DNA of 64,000 nucleotides from Botryotinia globosa (GCA_014898425.1 RCSZ01000015.1:434001-498000); one strand, 5' to 3'; positions 35,101 through 49,414 are shown, counted from the first letter of the stretch. Notes: generated from the letters alone by a model not told the origin. Numbers and translations: made by a program.

Positions 35101-38100
35101 TTTTAATCCTTAGGAAAAGGCAGTTTTTATATTATATATAAAGTAGGCAATCAAATCTATAATAGCTTTTTTAAAAAGAACTCCTTTATATTATAGATTG
35201 AAAATACTATTAATTAATATAATTTATATTAGGCAATAGGTTATAATTCTTTTTAAATCTTTTAAAATATAGAAAATGAATATAATTAGTTATTAGAAAT
35301 AAATAAAGAATTTATTCTTTTTATTAATCTTGAATAATATAGTTATTTTAATAAGTTTTTAGGTTTATAGGATAAAATTGAATATTAGATATTGATTATA
35401 GAGTTTGTATAGAGTATTATCAATTATTAGTTAGTAGATTTTGAATATTTATATTATAATACAATCAATATCTAAAAAGATATTAAAAACCTTAATAGTG
35501 TTGTATTCGATTTTCTTTATTAAAACAAATTGGAATTATTTTAAAATACCTAATCCATTCCAATTTTCAAGGGGATTGTATTTGAGGTTATTAGAGGCAT
35601 TAAAGCGATCGAGAATCTCTTTATATAGAACCTCGGCTTTCTTTATAATGTTTTTAATAAGATTTCTATTGATGAATAATAAGAGCGATTTCAGATTAGA
35701 TCTTAGTTTATATTAGTTGATAACCTTATAAAACTTTTTGTTGTTTTTGATTTTATTTATAATATTCTTTTAATAATTGTATTTTACTTGTTAGATTATT
35801 TTATAAAAGATTTGAATTATTTGGGGGATATTTTTATCTAAAATATTATATTTATAAAAATAATTCTAATATATCTTTTTATATTCAAAAATCTATTACA
35901 ATATAGCTTTATTATTTCTTTTATTAAACTTATTAATTATATAAATAACAATATTTATTATCACTATAAAATCTATTATATATATTTTGATTGTAATTTT
36001 ATTTATAAAAGAAAAGGGGTTAGAAAGATGGGTTATATTAATATATATTAGATTAAATAGTTTTCTTAATTCTGTTTTTAGAATCTTATAATAATATTAT
36101 TTTAATAGAATTATATTTTATTTTAGAATAATAATAATTTGTATTTTGTAATTCAAATTATTATATATATCTTTTTTGATAATAATCTCGATGAAGAGGA
36201 TATTTGAAAAGATAAGATTAATAATATAATTAGCTTTATATATAAGCTTGCTAAGAATATTAATAAAATCCATATTATTGTTGTTAAATTAATATATTAA
36301 ATCCGAGTTTTTGTATTTGGATTATATTTCTGATTTGAATATATAATGCTAAATATTGAAATCGCTTTTTGCCAAGTATTGAAATAATAGAATTAGATAT
36401 AATATATAATCAATTGTTTTATTATTGCTTAATTAACAATATAAATTGAATATAATATTTCTATTTATATCAATTTAGAAAAGATTCTTATTATATATAG
36501 AGTAGTATTATTATATATATAAACTAGCGTCTTTATATATATATATTATAATTTAAGAACAATCTGGCTTTTCGGGATTCTCAAGATTCTAGGAATTTAT
36601 TAGAGTATAACAATTATAGCTTAAATGGTTTTGAATTTATATATTAATAATTATTTAGAATTCTTGAATATATATAATATCGATTTATTAGATATTAGAG
36701 ATTGTAAGAATTGTTATATATATAAAAATGCTTTTATTGATATTAATTCAATAGATTTATAAATTGTATTATTAGATTTATTAATTATAAATTCTATTAT
36801 AAAATTTGTTGTATTATATTGATATTAATAAAATATTTTTTCGAAATCGAATATATTAAGTTTATTAAAGTTTTGTGTATAATGAGAGATATTCTTATTT
36901 TTTCCTCTATTTATTTTTGAATATAATCTAGAGATTTTTATTCAGAAAAGAATGAATATCTGGATTATAATTATAAAAGCTTATATTTGGATTATAATTA
37001 TAAAAGTTTATATTTAATCCTAAATTAAGATTTAATTAATAATAGGAATAGATTTAATCTATTTATATTAGATAATAATAATATTATATTTGTATTTATT
37101 AATAAACTTTGTAATTATAATTATAGAAATATTAGATATTTTTATTTCAAGAATTTTAATAAATATATTAATTATTTTGTATTAAATTTTCTTTATTTTT
37201 TGAATAGTTTTAAATTTATTTTTGATAGGAAATATTATAATATTATTTTTATATTAAAAAGTAATAAAATATTTGTTATATTCAATTTCAAATAGATTAT
37301 AATAATTGATATATTTGAATAATATTATATAATTAATATTTATTAATTCTTTATATATATTTATTTAATAATTATAATAAATATAGAAAAGAAATCGATT
37401 ATATTTGAAAAAAAAATAGTATTTTTAATAATTTGGATTATATTGAATTATAATATATTTCTTTTCAATTAATTTGAAAAGGTTGTTAATATTGAAAAAA
37501 ATAAAAAAATAGATTGTTTTAATAAATAAAATGATTTAAATAATTTTATTGAAATATTTGTTAATTTTATAATTAAAGGATTTGATAATAATTGAATATT
37601 TTTTTATTTATATAAAAATTTTGTTAAAAATAAGGATTTTGTTTATTATAATTATTTTATTATTTAGATTTATAAAGAAAATAAGGATTTCTATAATTAT
37701 ATAATTATATTAAATCTTTGGAATAATTAAAAATATAATATTTAATATTTATAATACTTTTTATTAATTATATTTATTATAAAGCAAATTGTGAATATTA
37801 TTAGTTGTAGAGGTAATAATTTAGTTTGTAATTGTAAATAAGATTATTAGAATATTAGTTAAAAAAAGGCTTTTAATAATTTCTATAAAATATTATTAGA
37901 AAATGAAGATAAAAGATTAATTGAATAAAACTAAAGGTTTATATTTAATAAATAATCTTTAATTTTAGTATTAAATATAATTCGAAATAAAACTTCTTTT
38001 TGATATAGAATTATAAAAGGTTTTCTTGAATTATATATTTCTAAATTTAAAAAATATATTATTTTTAATATTATTTGTATTATTAGATTTAATTGTTTTT

Positions 38101-38692
38101 GTAAAGATTTTAAGATTGATAGTAAATATAATATAAACAAAAGATTGAGTATAAATATTGAAAGATATAAAGAGAGTGATAGTATTGATGAAAATAATAG
38201 TAATTATAAAATTAATTATAAAATTAATAAATTCCTTTACAAAAATTATATTAAATATATTTATATAGAATATTATAAAGATATCAAATAATATTATAAA
38301 ATCTATAATAATTATATATTTGCTTTTTATATTATATTCAAAAATATTAAATTATTTTTTAATAGTATTTAATATATTCGAAATAATATTTTGATTATGA
38401 TAATCAATTTTAAAAAAAGGAAATATTTGAATATTCATTTTATTTCTTTTTTTTTAATTATATAAAATTGATTGAAATTAAATAGAGATTGTGAATTTAA
38501 TAAATATATAAATCTAAAATTTAATAATTGTAAAAAGCAATCTAATATTATAAATCTATTATTTAGTAATATTATTATAAAAGTAATTATTGAATTAAAT
38601 AAAAGAGTTTATAGAGAATATAAAGAGTTAATTCTATGTAATAAAGTTGGAAGTATAAAGATATCTTGATTTTGGAATGTTGTGTTGATCTG
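32125..38692 (-). mobile_element. LINE copy A, near full length, RIP-degraded (Tad-like)
   Basis: It runs 5' to 3' on the minus strand: the 5' end is at 38692 (reads CAGATCAACACAACATTCC) and the 3' tail is a (CTA)n tract at 32125-32142. It is flanked by a direct repeat of about 16 bp, AAAAAAAACTTGTTTA, at 32109-32124 and 38707-38722, as expected for target-primed insertion; the A run next to the right copy blurs its exact length. Sister copies B, C and D align along its length. Coding capacity is destroyed by stops. The LINE assignment comes from copy C, where an endonuclease is readable, and from a KFKMIYF block (34650-34720, minus) like the segment after the RT active site. It contains MITE copy 1 (33731-34204). 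Its length without the MITE is about 6.1 kb. Confidence 0.85.
33731..34204. mobile_element. Inverted-repeat element (MITE) copy 1, TA target site
   Basis: It is 474 bp, flanked by TA. The left end reads CAGCAACCGTGCACTTCTAT and the right end, in reverse, CAGTACTAGGGCACTTCTAT; TTGGTCGA follows on both. LINE copy B (54690-54720) and copy C (63215-63240) lack it and show a single uninterrupted site, which proves the borders. A second copy in inverse orientation is at 52060-52531. No ORF. A mariner-like superfamily is inferred from the TA duplication. Confidence 0.92.
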
Positions 38693-38722
38693 AAAAAAAA
38701 AAAAAAAAAAAAAACTTGTTTA

Positions 38723-41700
38723 TAATACCTTAAAAGTCTCTTATATTAGAAAAGGATTTAATTAATTATTTTATAAATAATTGAATTTATTAATAAAAAC
38801 TAATTATAAATAATTGATATTATATTAAATAATTTATATATTAATAAAAAAGCAATCTTTTATTGAAGTTATTTGATTTAAAAAAAATTTAAAAAAAAAA
38901 CTATATTCAAAAACTTTCAAGAAATTTTAGAAATTTCAAATTATTTTTAGAATTTTTAGAATTCTTAAATTTTTTTATCTTAAATAATTACTAAATTTTT
39001 CGGATTTTCAGAAATTCCCTTTGATTTCGGAAACTTAATAGAAAACTAATAGAATTTTGTATTTTCAAATTATTTTTCGGATTTATGTCTTAAATATTTT
39101 TGAATCTTCTAAATATTCCAGATTTTTGAGATTTTTAGGAGTTTACATTTTACATATGTTTTAATCTTTTGACTATTCCAGATTTTTAGGATTTTTAGGA
39201 TTTTATATCTTAAAGATCTTTTAATCTTCTAATCTTGCAGATTTTCAGAATTTTTAGAATTTTAAGGATTTCAAAGATTATTTATTAATAAAAAACCATC
39301 GAATACTATATTTTTGAAAAATAAATAATTTTCAAACTTAAAAATTAAAAAAAGAGAAATAAAACTTTATTATTAAAAACAAATTATTATTCTATTAAAA
39401 ACAAATTGATCTTTTTTTTGAATCTTTCAAATCTTTTGAATTTTCAAACTTTCAGAATTTCGAATTCTAAAAATAATAGTTCACTTATTTTATAGAATTT
39501 TATTATTTTCAGAATTTTGAGATTTCGAATATTATATACTAGTGAAATACTATCAAATTCTTTTCAAGATTTTTAAGATTTTTAAGATTTTTAAGATTTT
39601 TAAGATTTTTAAGATTTTTAAGATTTTTAAGATTTTCAAGATTTTCAAGATTTTCAAGATTTTCAAGATTTTCAGAGTTTTAGGTTTTTAATAATTTTAT
39701 ATATTTTCAAGGAATAAATAGCTTTTAAAAACAACAGTCGAAATGAAAGAAACAAACCTCTTTCAAAGATTTTATTTCAATTAAATTATAGAATATTAAT
39801 AATATATTTATCGATAATATATAATATATTTTTGATATATGATTAGTATTATTTAAATCAAAATAACCTTTATTTTATTAAATTAAATTAAAAGAAAACT
39901 AAAAAATGAAAATATCTTTCTAATTCGAGTTTTTCAAAATATTTATAAAATATTCTTACAATTTATTATAGAAATTCTTTTGAAAAACAAATGATTGGAA
40001 AAAAAATATTAAAAGAAATCTTTTTTTGAAAAAAGAAATTCTTTTAAATAATATTTACAAAATACTAGCAAAATGTTTATTTTATAATATAAAACAAACA
40101 GATTTCTTATATAATATTTAATATTTGAAATATTGTTTAGATTTCCTAGATTTCTTGGATTTTCTGAATTCTTTTAAATTTTGTCAATCTAACAAAAAAC
40201 TGATAGAACTTTTTATTTTCGAATCTTTTATATAAAAAAATTAATATTTATAAATATTAATAATATCTTTGTTTTATAAATCTATTAAAAAATAAAATCT
40301 CTGTATGATATCTTGAATATTTTTTATAAAAAGATTTGTCTAATTAACTATTATATAAACAATTGAGTTTATTAATAAAAGCTAAATATAAATGATCAAT
40401 ATTATATCAAATAGTTCATATATTAACAAACAACAAAATAATATTTGATTGAAATTATTCTATTTAATAAAAAAATATATCAAAGAACTATACTAAGAAT
40501 CATTTTAAGCTTTAGGATTTTCAAAATTTTCAGCATTTTAACATTTCAAATATCTCCCAGATATTCAGAAATTTCAGAAATTTCCTTAAATTTCGAAAGC
40601 TCGATAAAGAGTTAATAAAGCTTTATATATTCAGATTGTTTTTAGAATTTAATATCTCAAATATTTTCTAATTTTTTGAATGTTCTAGATTTTCAAAAGT
40701 TTGAGGATTTTGAATATTATATACTAATAAAATATTATCATATTTTGATAATTATAAGTTGTATATATTTTCAAAGCTAAAAACTAAAAAAAAAACTTTA
40801 TTATCAGATACAAAATATTATCAAATTCTAATATTATAGATTTTATATACTTTTGAAAAAAAAAAGATTCAAAATCAAAAATCAAAAAAAAGATGAGATT
40901 TTACAAATATAAATTATTATTTTATCAAAAATAAATCGATTTCTTTTCGAATCTTTTACGCTTCTAAAGTTTTCAAAATTTCGGATTTTAACAATGTTAA
41001 TTTGGTTAATCTAAAGAATTTCCTTATTTTTTAGATTTTAGGATTTTAGAATTTTCAGAATTTTCAGAATTGTAAGGATTTCAAAGATTATATATTAATA
41101 AAAGACTGTTGAATTCTATACTCTTAAAAAATAATTTTTGAAATCAAAAATTAAAAAGAGGAAAAATAAAATCCCATTATTGAATATAAATAAATCACTA
41201 TTTTATTAAAAAGAAATTGAAGTTTTTTTATAAATTTTCAAATTTTCAAATTTTCAAAATAATAAACTAATTAATTTATAGAATCTCATTATTCTAAGAA
41301 TTTCAGAGTTTTTAGAGTTTCTGATTTTTAATAGTTTTATATATTTTATATGTTTTCAAAAAATAAATAATTTTTGATAACAAAAATAAAAAAATGAGGA
41401 ACAAAACTTTATCATTGAATACAAATTATTATATTACCTATCAAAAACAAATCGATGTCTTTTTTTTTCGATTTTTCGAAAATTTTAGGTTTTGGATTTT
41501 CGATTTTGAATTATTTTTTAGATTTCAGATTTTCAATGAACTCTTAATGCTCTTATATTATAGTATATCTCTTAAACTAGAGATTATAAAGAAATGAAAC
41601 CCTATCAAATAAAATGAAATATTATATAATTAATCTTTGTTATACAACTTGATAAAATTTAAAAAAAAGAAATTGATCTGATAACAATTGATTATGAAAT

Positions 41701-42809
41701 AGTTTTTCAATTTTCAAGATATCAAGAGATTGATTTTCAAATAACTTTTAATTTTTTTTAAAGGAAGCAAAATGATTTAATTTATCAATCAGTTTTAAAG
41801 TTTTTAAAAACAAAAACTCTGAGAAGACAATCTTATTATAAATATTGGTCATTTTAATATTAAAACAATCATCATTTTAATATAAAAGGTTTTTATATAT
41901 ATATAACTTCAAAAAAGGGGTTTAAAGAAATCAATAAAAGGTCTTATAATATACCTGCACCTATATAGATACTAGTTATTACCTTGCACCTATTCGAACA
42001 ATAAACTGCCTTTTTCAATTTTATATTCTTAATATTTTGAAAAAACTTTAATTATTATTATCATTATTATTAATTTCAAATATTAGGAATCTTTAAGTAT
42101 TGATTTTAAAGATTACTACAATTTATTTTGATTTTATTATATATCTTTTATATAATATCTATTGATTTCATCTTGGCTTTATTTGAATCAATATTTAATT
42201 CATTTGATTATATATTATCAATTATTAATAAATTATTCAAAACAATTATTTTGATTCTATAAACAGAATTTTGAATAATAATTTAATAAAAAGATTTTAT
42301 AATCTAATGTTATTTTTAATTTTAAAGGGAGTATTTTATATAATAATATTTAATTGTGGTAAGAATTTATACTTAAGGTATAAAAAAGAATTATGGATTC
42401 ATTGAGTATTAAACGATTATTTAGTATAATATAATATTCTTGAATAAATAATAATAATAAATGAATTAATAATAATATTGAGACTATCTTTTGATATTAT
42501 TTTAATATATTAAATAATATTTCATAATGATTAATGACCATATTATAATTATGATAATATATAAATTTAGAATGAAATTTTCTTCTAATATTGTAATAAA
42601 AACAGTTACAGAATTGTTAGAAATATTATTTTTGAAAGCTAAATCTAAATCTATAATAAAAGAAATGGTTGAAGTATATTTAATAAAATCTACTAATAAT
42701 ATTACATATATATTTATCAAATCAATTTTATAATATTAATTAAAGAAATATTTGAATTTTAAAAATATATAATAATAGAAATAGTTTCTTATATGGAAAA
42801 AATATTCTA
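38723..42809. repeat. Old AT-rich repeat field, diverged tandem copies
   Basis: No gene is supported. Similar segments recur in the same order: 38720-39300 and 40290-40700 share TTGAATTTATTAATAAAA, a second block with GAAATTCC..TTTCGGAAACT, and AGAATTTTTAGAATTTT-type stretches. A third partial copy is at 31900-32108. The spacing suggests a tandem unit of about 1.5 kb that was later split by LINE copy A. A small frame at 42527-42733 is probably chance. Bases 41950-42010 hold two CTGCACCTAT-like repeats. Confidence 0.55.
39563..39676. repeat. 9-bp tandem repeat AAGATTTTT / AAGATTTTC
   Basis: About twelve units. The first seven or so end in T and the last five end in C. The array therefore has a block structure with a single C/T variant. 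Confidence 0.88.
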
Positions 42810-43717
42810 ATCATAAAAGCAAATATTTATTCAAAGGAATTAATATATTATTTTATTTCAAAAAAGATAGTAAGATTATAGTTGATATATTAAATACAAA
42901 TTAATTTTCTTTTATTATTATATAATATATTTATTTTATGTAAAAAGAGAATAATATAAATAATGATTATTTTGAATAATATTAAAATTAAATAATTATT
43001 AGTTTTTTTTGTGGATTTATAAATATAATATACAATTATTTTCACTTTAACAATCCGAATTATTATATATCTTTTGAAAATAAAATTATGATCAAATCAA
43101 ACTTTTAATTATTTCAAAATTGATTATATTTTTTTTGATAATAATAATTAACATTATAATAAGATTTTTATTAATAATATAATACAAAATTTGAAGAGTT
43201 AATAGAAATATAAATTATTAATATATTCAAAACAAGATCTGATATTTCATAAAATAAATTTTATTATATATGATAAATATAATATTAAAACCATTTTTTT
43301 AAAAGTATTTTATATTCTACATTATAATTAAATAAAATTAATTGTCAATTCTTTTGAAACTAATAGATTCTTTTTTTTAATAATTGTTATTTTAAAAAGA
43401 TGTTGAAATTTTTTTAAATATTCATAGTAACTGTAATGATTTTTAATTTTTGGAAAAAACCCAATTTTCATATCATAAATAAAATACACATTTACATTTA
43501 TAATAACTTTTTTGAAAAACACTTTTTTATATTATAAACTAATAATTCTATTAATCAATATAATTTATATTAATTAATAAATAACAATTCTTCTTGAACC
43601 TTTTGAAATAGAAAAAGAGAAAAACAATTAATTTCCAAAAATAAATAAAAGATTTATCTTTCTATCAATTTAAATAATATAATAACTTTTATAAGTTTTT
43701 AGATATAATAAAAAGCT

Positions 43718-43855
43718 TGTTGGAAGTTGTGGCACGTGCTCTAAGCTACTGTGCATATATCACTTTCACTTCATAGTTAGATTTTACCTTAGTACAATTA
43801 ATCTATATAGTTAATAATATATACATTTTATTGGCCTGCTTTTTTATTCTGAATA
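43718..43855 (+). repeat. 5' LTR of the copia element
   Basis: It begins TGTTGGAAGTTGTGGCACGT and shares TCTAAGCTACTGTGCATAT and GGCCTGCT with the 3' LTR. The end ...GAATA matches ...AAATA in the 3' LTR; both probably derive from a CA terminus. Confidence 0.9.
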
Positions 43856-45540
43856 GATTATAAGCCTGGTAGCTTTATAATAAGATTAAAACCGAAAGCT
43901 TTTTGAATAATTTATATTGTCAAAGTAAAAATTAATAACGAAAAGCTTTTATACAATATAACATTAATATATGAAGTGTATATAGCAAACAAATTGCTGA
44001 ATAATAATAACAAAATAATTATTTATATTGTATCTTTTCTTTAAATAAAAAAATTACAAATTATTATTAAAAAGATTATTTATTTTAATTTAATATTAAA
44101 AAGTATTATCTATTATATAATATTCGATATCACTTCAAAAATCATTATCTATAAATCAAAATTCACTATTTTTAATTATTTTATCTCAAAGAGAATTTCT
44201 CTTTTCAAATATTAGTATATTTTAATCGAAATAATATAGTTTTAAATAATTTCTTTTTTATTTTTTTATTTTTTTATTAATTATATTTAGATTATCGATA
44301 TAAGTTTTCTATTTGCAAAACCTTCAAAATAAATGAAGATATTGAATCCAAGGATTATTTTAAATATATTTCTTTTTTTATTCAAAAAAATTACAAATAT
44401 TGAATTTATTAAATAAGAATTCAATTTCGAGGAAAAGGTTGATTTTATATATATAAAAAGATCTTATATAAATATATACAAATTATAACAATCAACAAAT
44501 TAGTTTAGGATTTCAAAGAATTTCAAATCTTTAATAATAATAGTAATATTATTAAAAAGATTGAATTCAATATTAATAAAAAGGTTACTTTTTTTAAAAA
44601 CAATATTAGTGTATTATTTTTTATCTATTATTTATTATTTAATAATAATAAAGCTTTAATAAACGAATATAATATAGCAAAGAAATTTTGGGATTATTTA
44701 ATTATTAAATATTTCAAAATCGATAATATTATAGCAAATGAATACCTCTTTAAAATCAAGATCTTCTTTTTTAATAATGTTTTTGATATAACTATTATAA
44801 ATGTATGGGATAAGTTCAAGAATCTTTAATGAAAGCTTTTATTTACAAATGCTTTAATCAATATTTTATATACAGATAAATCATTTTTTCAAAATTTGAT
44901 TTTATTTTTTCTTAATAGATACAAAATCATTATTGATATAATTTATATTGTTAGTTTTATTTTAAATATTAATAATAAAATCAAATATTTATAAATCAAA
45001 AAGGTAAAGATTTAGATTTTTAGAGACTCGATATACTTTATAAAAGAAAAGAAATATATTCTATTTTATTGTTAGTATAAGGCTAGTATAAGCTTAGAAA
45101 TCGATATATTTATTATTATTTGCAAATTTTATAATAAATCTAGTTATTCAATTTTAAAATACTTTTAATTTTATTATATCAAATGTTTTTTGAAATCTGA
45201 TTCAAAGTATATAAAAAAAAAAGATAATCTATTTTTTCAATACAAAAAGACAAATACAGAAAATATAAAACTTATATTATCAAATCAAATTTTGATATTA
45301 TTGAAAATATTATTAATAATAAGTTTGATTCTGAATATTATTATTTCATTAAAGAAAGTATTAATAAGATATTCCTATTATAATAATATACTAATATTAA
45401 TAATATTTCATATATATCTAATTAATATTCTTTATTCAGAAATCTAATTTATACTTTACAATAAAGAATAACAGTTAATAAAAAAACTATATATTCAGAT
45501 AAACAAGGAATAATAGATATAATATATAAAAACAAAATAA

Positions 45541-45765
45541 GGATATGATTAGCTAATATACTATATATACCTGGATTAGGGGTTAATCTGCTTTTAGTTA
45601 AGAGAATTTGTAAGATAGGATTCAAGGGTATATTCAGTCTCAAGAAGATATATTTCACATCAGAAAACGATAAGAATAATAAAATCATCTCAGCCCTAAC
45701 AAAATCAGGAATCTGCATAAAGTCACTATACTCCAAAGATCTATTAAGATCTCTTCAATTCTTAA
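45541..45765 (+). pseudogene. Copia protease/integrase-side fragment, readable patch
   Basis: In one frame the plus strand reads ANILYIPGLGVNLLLVKRIC, then KIGFKGIFSLKKIYF, then ISALTKSGICIKSLYS. This matches the copia segment between protease and integrase zinc finger (VLYVPGLGxNLLS.. in the family). It is about 220 bp without a stop and with more C and G than its surroundings. It is enclosed by saturated AT-rich sequence on both sides. Confidence 0.75.
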
Positions 45766-47329
45766 TATCTATAAAGTATATGCTTTTATAAAGATAATTA
45801 ATAGAATCTCAAATCAATTAAGTACATGAAAATCCAAAAGATTAGAATTGATTTATTTTAATATTACTAACCCTTTTTAAAAATCTATTTGAGAATATAG
45901 ATATTTTTTTCTTATTATTAATAATATTATAAGGATAAATTGAATTATTTTATTCAAACAAAAAAGTGATATAATATTATTATTAAAAAACTAGAAATAA
46001 GAAATTAAATTTATTATAAATATAATTATAATTGTTGTTAGAATTGATAATATATTAGAATTTTTTTAAACTATTTGAGAATAAAAGGTTGATATATAAT
46101 TAGAGATTATAATAATTATATTATCTTATCAAAATAATCTAATTGAATACAATATATATATTATAGAAACCAATATAAAAGCAATATTAAAAGAAGTTTA
46201 TTTATTATTAAAATTTTGAAATAAAGTTATCAAATATAATGTATATATTTAAAACTATATTAATATTAATCCAAATATAAATAAAATCAATCAAAGTTTA
46301 TTTGAAGTATTTATAAATATATTACCAGATATTAATATATATAAAATTTAAGGAAATTGATATTATATATATATCAATTTTAAAACTATTCTAAAAGAAT
46401 AAAGATATAATAAACTTTGTAATATAATAAAAATTAAAATATTCTTGAAATACTTGAAAGATATTATTAAATATATAAAGATTTATTTATCAAAACTAGA
46501 TTATATTTATCACTTTTATTATATTATAATTAATAAAAATTATAAAAAAGAGGATTTAGATTTCAAATTTAGAAATTATATAATTAGATTACAAGATATT
46601 AAGAATATAGAATTTAATTGTAGATTTTATAATAGATTTAAAAATATTTTTAAATCATTATTTATTTCAATCGATTTATTAATATTATCAAATAAAATAA
46701 TTATAGATTCAATAGAGATATATTTGTTAATATCAAAATAAATAACAATTAAAATATTACAAAATAAATATGGAAATATTCAATAAATAATTAATAATTT
46801 AACAAAATTAATAAGAAAAAACAACAAAAAAAATGATATTACTTTATTTAATATAATTTTATTATCTAATCCTATACTATCGAATTCAAATATATTATTT
46901 GAAAATATATTATCTAATATTATATTATTTAATAAAACTTTATTACCTATTATATCTATATCTATATTTATTTCTATATCACTTTTGAAATACAATCTTA
47001 AAAAAAAAAGAAAAACAATAATAATAATAAAAAAAAAAAAAAAAAAAACTCCAAAATCATTTGAATTTTTTTTTTTTTAGATAAATTAGAATCAGAATCA
47101 ATTGAGTATATTATAATTATTATTCCAAATATTTATTAATTCGAATAAGAGATGAATAATGAAATTGTTTTGAAAATCTTAATTATTTTAGTAGATATAT
47201 TAATAGAAACTAAAACCACTTTACCAACAACAAAAATACTCGAAATCAAGATATCAAATATATATAAAAAAACAATAATAAATAAAAAGTATACAAAAAA
47301 CTAATAAATTACAATTCAAAAAGAAATAG

Positions 47330-48830
47330 ATTTATTAATTAAAAATGGCATTTGGAAAGAGTTCATTTTATTATAAGAAAATAATTTAATTTTAATAAAA
47401 TAGATATTTTTTATTAAAACAAAAAATAATAAGGTAAAGCAATTTAAAGCTAAATTAATAATTAAAGGATTCAATTAAATTTTAAATAAAGATTATAATA
47501 AAACTTTTATTTCTATAATTCAGTTTAATATTCTTTGCCTTTTCCTTACAATTATTATAAAAAAGAATCTCAAGTATTTCTATTTCGATATCAAAAATAT
47601 ATTTACTAAATTATATTTGAAAGAAAAAATCTATTTAGTATCTTTTTAAAGTATTTATATTCATTGTAATCATATTTTATATATATTTCGAAGTTTTTAT
47701 AAGTTAAAGTAAACTAATAAAAATTGAAGCCTTTTTTTAAAGAAAAAATTAATTAAAATGGGTTTTATATAAAGCCTTACAAATCTGTATTTATATATTA
47801 ATTACCCACATCAACTAATTCTCTTAATATATATAAATGATATTATTATTATTATTATATAAAAATGCAATATTAAATAATTTTATTACAACCTTTCTAT
47901 TCGATTTAATATTAAAAATCTAAAGGAGATTAATAAAATCTTAAAAATATATATCATTCAAAACAAATCAAAAAGAATATTAATTATAAATCAAAAAGAA
48001 TATTTGAATATAATACTTACCCAATTCAAAATCTTTTATAATCAATACACTCCAAAAAAAATATTAATTTTGAATTACAACCAATCATAATTAACATTTT
48101 TAAACAACAAGCTCACTAATATAAACGAATATTAATAAATAATTGATAATATAATTCACCCTATAATTTATATTAAATCAAACATCATATTTAATCTCAA
48201 AAGATTAATACAAATTATATCTAATTTTATCAAATATTACAATATTATATTCAAAAACTTTATAAAATATTTAAAATCAATTATTAAACAGAAACTATAT
48301 TTTGAACCTAAAGGAATTCAATTAGATATTTATAAAAAATATAATTTTCTATAATATATTATTAAAGTATACACCAATACAAATTAAGTAAACAATAAAA
48401 TTAATTGAAAAAGCATTTCTAATAAAATAGTAATATTTTATAATAAATCAATTTTATAAATAAGCAAAAAGCAAATATTTATAACTATATCTAATATAAA
48501 AACTGAATACATTTCTATAATAATATTCATTAAATAAGAGCAATAGGTAGCTCAATTCTTAAGAGATTTAGAACAATTATAATATATCAAAAACATTAAT
48601 AGAATTCAAATGTTTGAAAATAATTAAGAAGTATTAATATTAATTAAGAATCTATATTTATACAAACAATCAAAATATATTGATATATATTATTACTTTA
48701 TTCAAAATCTTATAGAAAAACATTTAGTTAATATTAACTATATTAATATAAATGATATGGTTATAGATAAATTAATAAAATTATATATAAAGATAATATT
48801 TAAGAGATTTAAGAATATACTAAGGCTTTA
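47330..48830 (+). pseudogene. Copia reverse transcriptase and RNase H relic
   Basis: Readable with internal stops: EIDLLIKNGIW; FKAKLIIKGFN; NKDYNKTF; YFDIKNIFTKLYLKEKIYL; the active-site loop LLIYINDI at 47824-47844, where family members have YVDD; and an RNase H part with KIVTISNIKTEYIS and FLRDLEQL, ending in DMVIDKLIKL. The second residue of the YVDD loop is Ile and the third is Asn, both explained by G-to-A changes. It is inactive. Confidence 0.85.
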
Positions 48831-48892
48831 AAAAAAGTAAATTTTTTGAAAAAATATTAAAAGTTGTAATCTATATTTCAAAATCGACTAAA

Positions 48893-49010
48893 TTAACTAA
48901 ATTAATCAAATTAATCAAATTAATCAAATTGATTAAATTGATTAAATTGATTAAATTGATTAAATTGATTAAATCAATTATATTAATCAAATCAATCAAA
49001 ATCATTGAAT
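48893..49010. repeat. 9-bp tandem repeat AAATTAATC / AAATTGATT
   Basis: About a dozen 9-bp units lie just before the polypurine region of the copia 3' end. The first units read AAATTAATC and the later ones AAATTGATT; the variant then reverts to AATCAAATCAATC. Confidence 0.8.
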
Positions 49011-49276
49011 TTTTTTATTTATTTATTTTATTAGATTTATTAAATTCATTTTACATTAAATTTATCAAAAATTAATGATTTAAAAAAAATCATATAAAAT
49101 AATAGATAAACTTAAGATTTATTTGTATACAATCGGATTTTAATAATTTATTATATTAAAATAATAGTTTTATAATTAAAGAATAACGAATTTCAAAGCA
49201 ATTAGTTATTAAGTATATAAAAGGAATTTTAAAAAAATTAATTATTAAAATTAAAAAAGTAAACTCTTTAGAGAAG

Positions 49277-49414
49277 TATTGAAAATTATAACATATACTC
49301 TAAGCTACTATGCATATATTACTTCCACTTTGTAATTAGATTTTATTTTAATATAATTAATCTATATAGTCAATAATACATGCATTCCACTGGCCTGCTC
49401 CTTTATTTTAAATA
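49277..49414 (+). repeat. 3' LTR of the copia element
   Basis: It is the same length as the 5' LTR, with A for G at many places in its first 20 bases, and is followed by the AAGCT duplication at 49415-49419. Confidence 0.9.

Larger units (their letters stand above)
43718..49414 (+). mobile_element. Ty1/copia LTR retrotransposon, complete structure, inactivated
   Basis: Two LTRs of 138 bp (43718-43855 and 49277-49414) flank 5.4 kb of internal sequence. A 5-bp target duplication AAGCT lies at 43713-43717 and 49415-49419. Copia order is seen on the plus strand: a gag-like region (44.2-45.1 kb), a pre-integrase block with ILYIPGLGVNLLLVKRIC near 45560, reverse transcriptase (47.3-48.0 kb) and RNase H (48.4-48.8 kb). 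The gene order (integrase before RT) places it in Ty1/copia. Many stops interrupt every frame. The 3' LTR has more A where the 5' LTR has G (TATTGAAAATTATAAC against TGTTGGAAGTTGTGGC). Confidence 0.9.

Noticed and set aside
35441..46995. Frames of 60-98 codons in the AT-rich block
   Set aside because: Ile/Asn/Lys/Phe-rich frames expected from AT bias. None aligns to a domain except in the retroelement relics listed.
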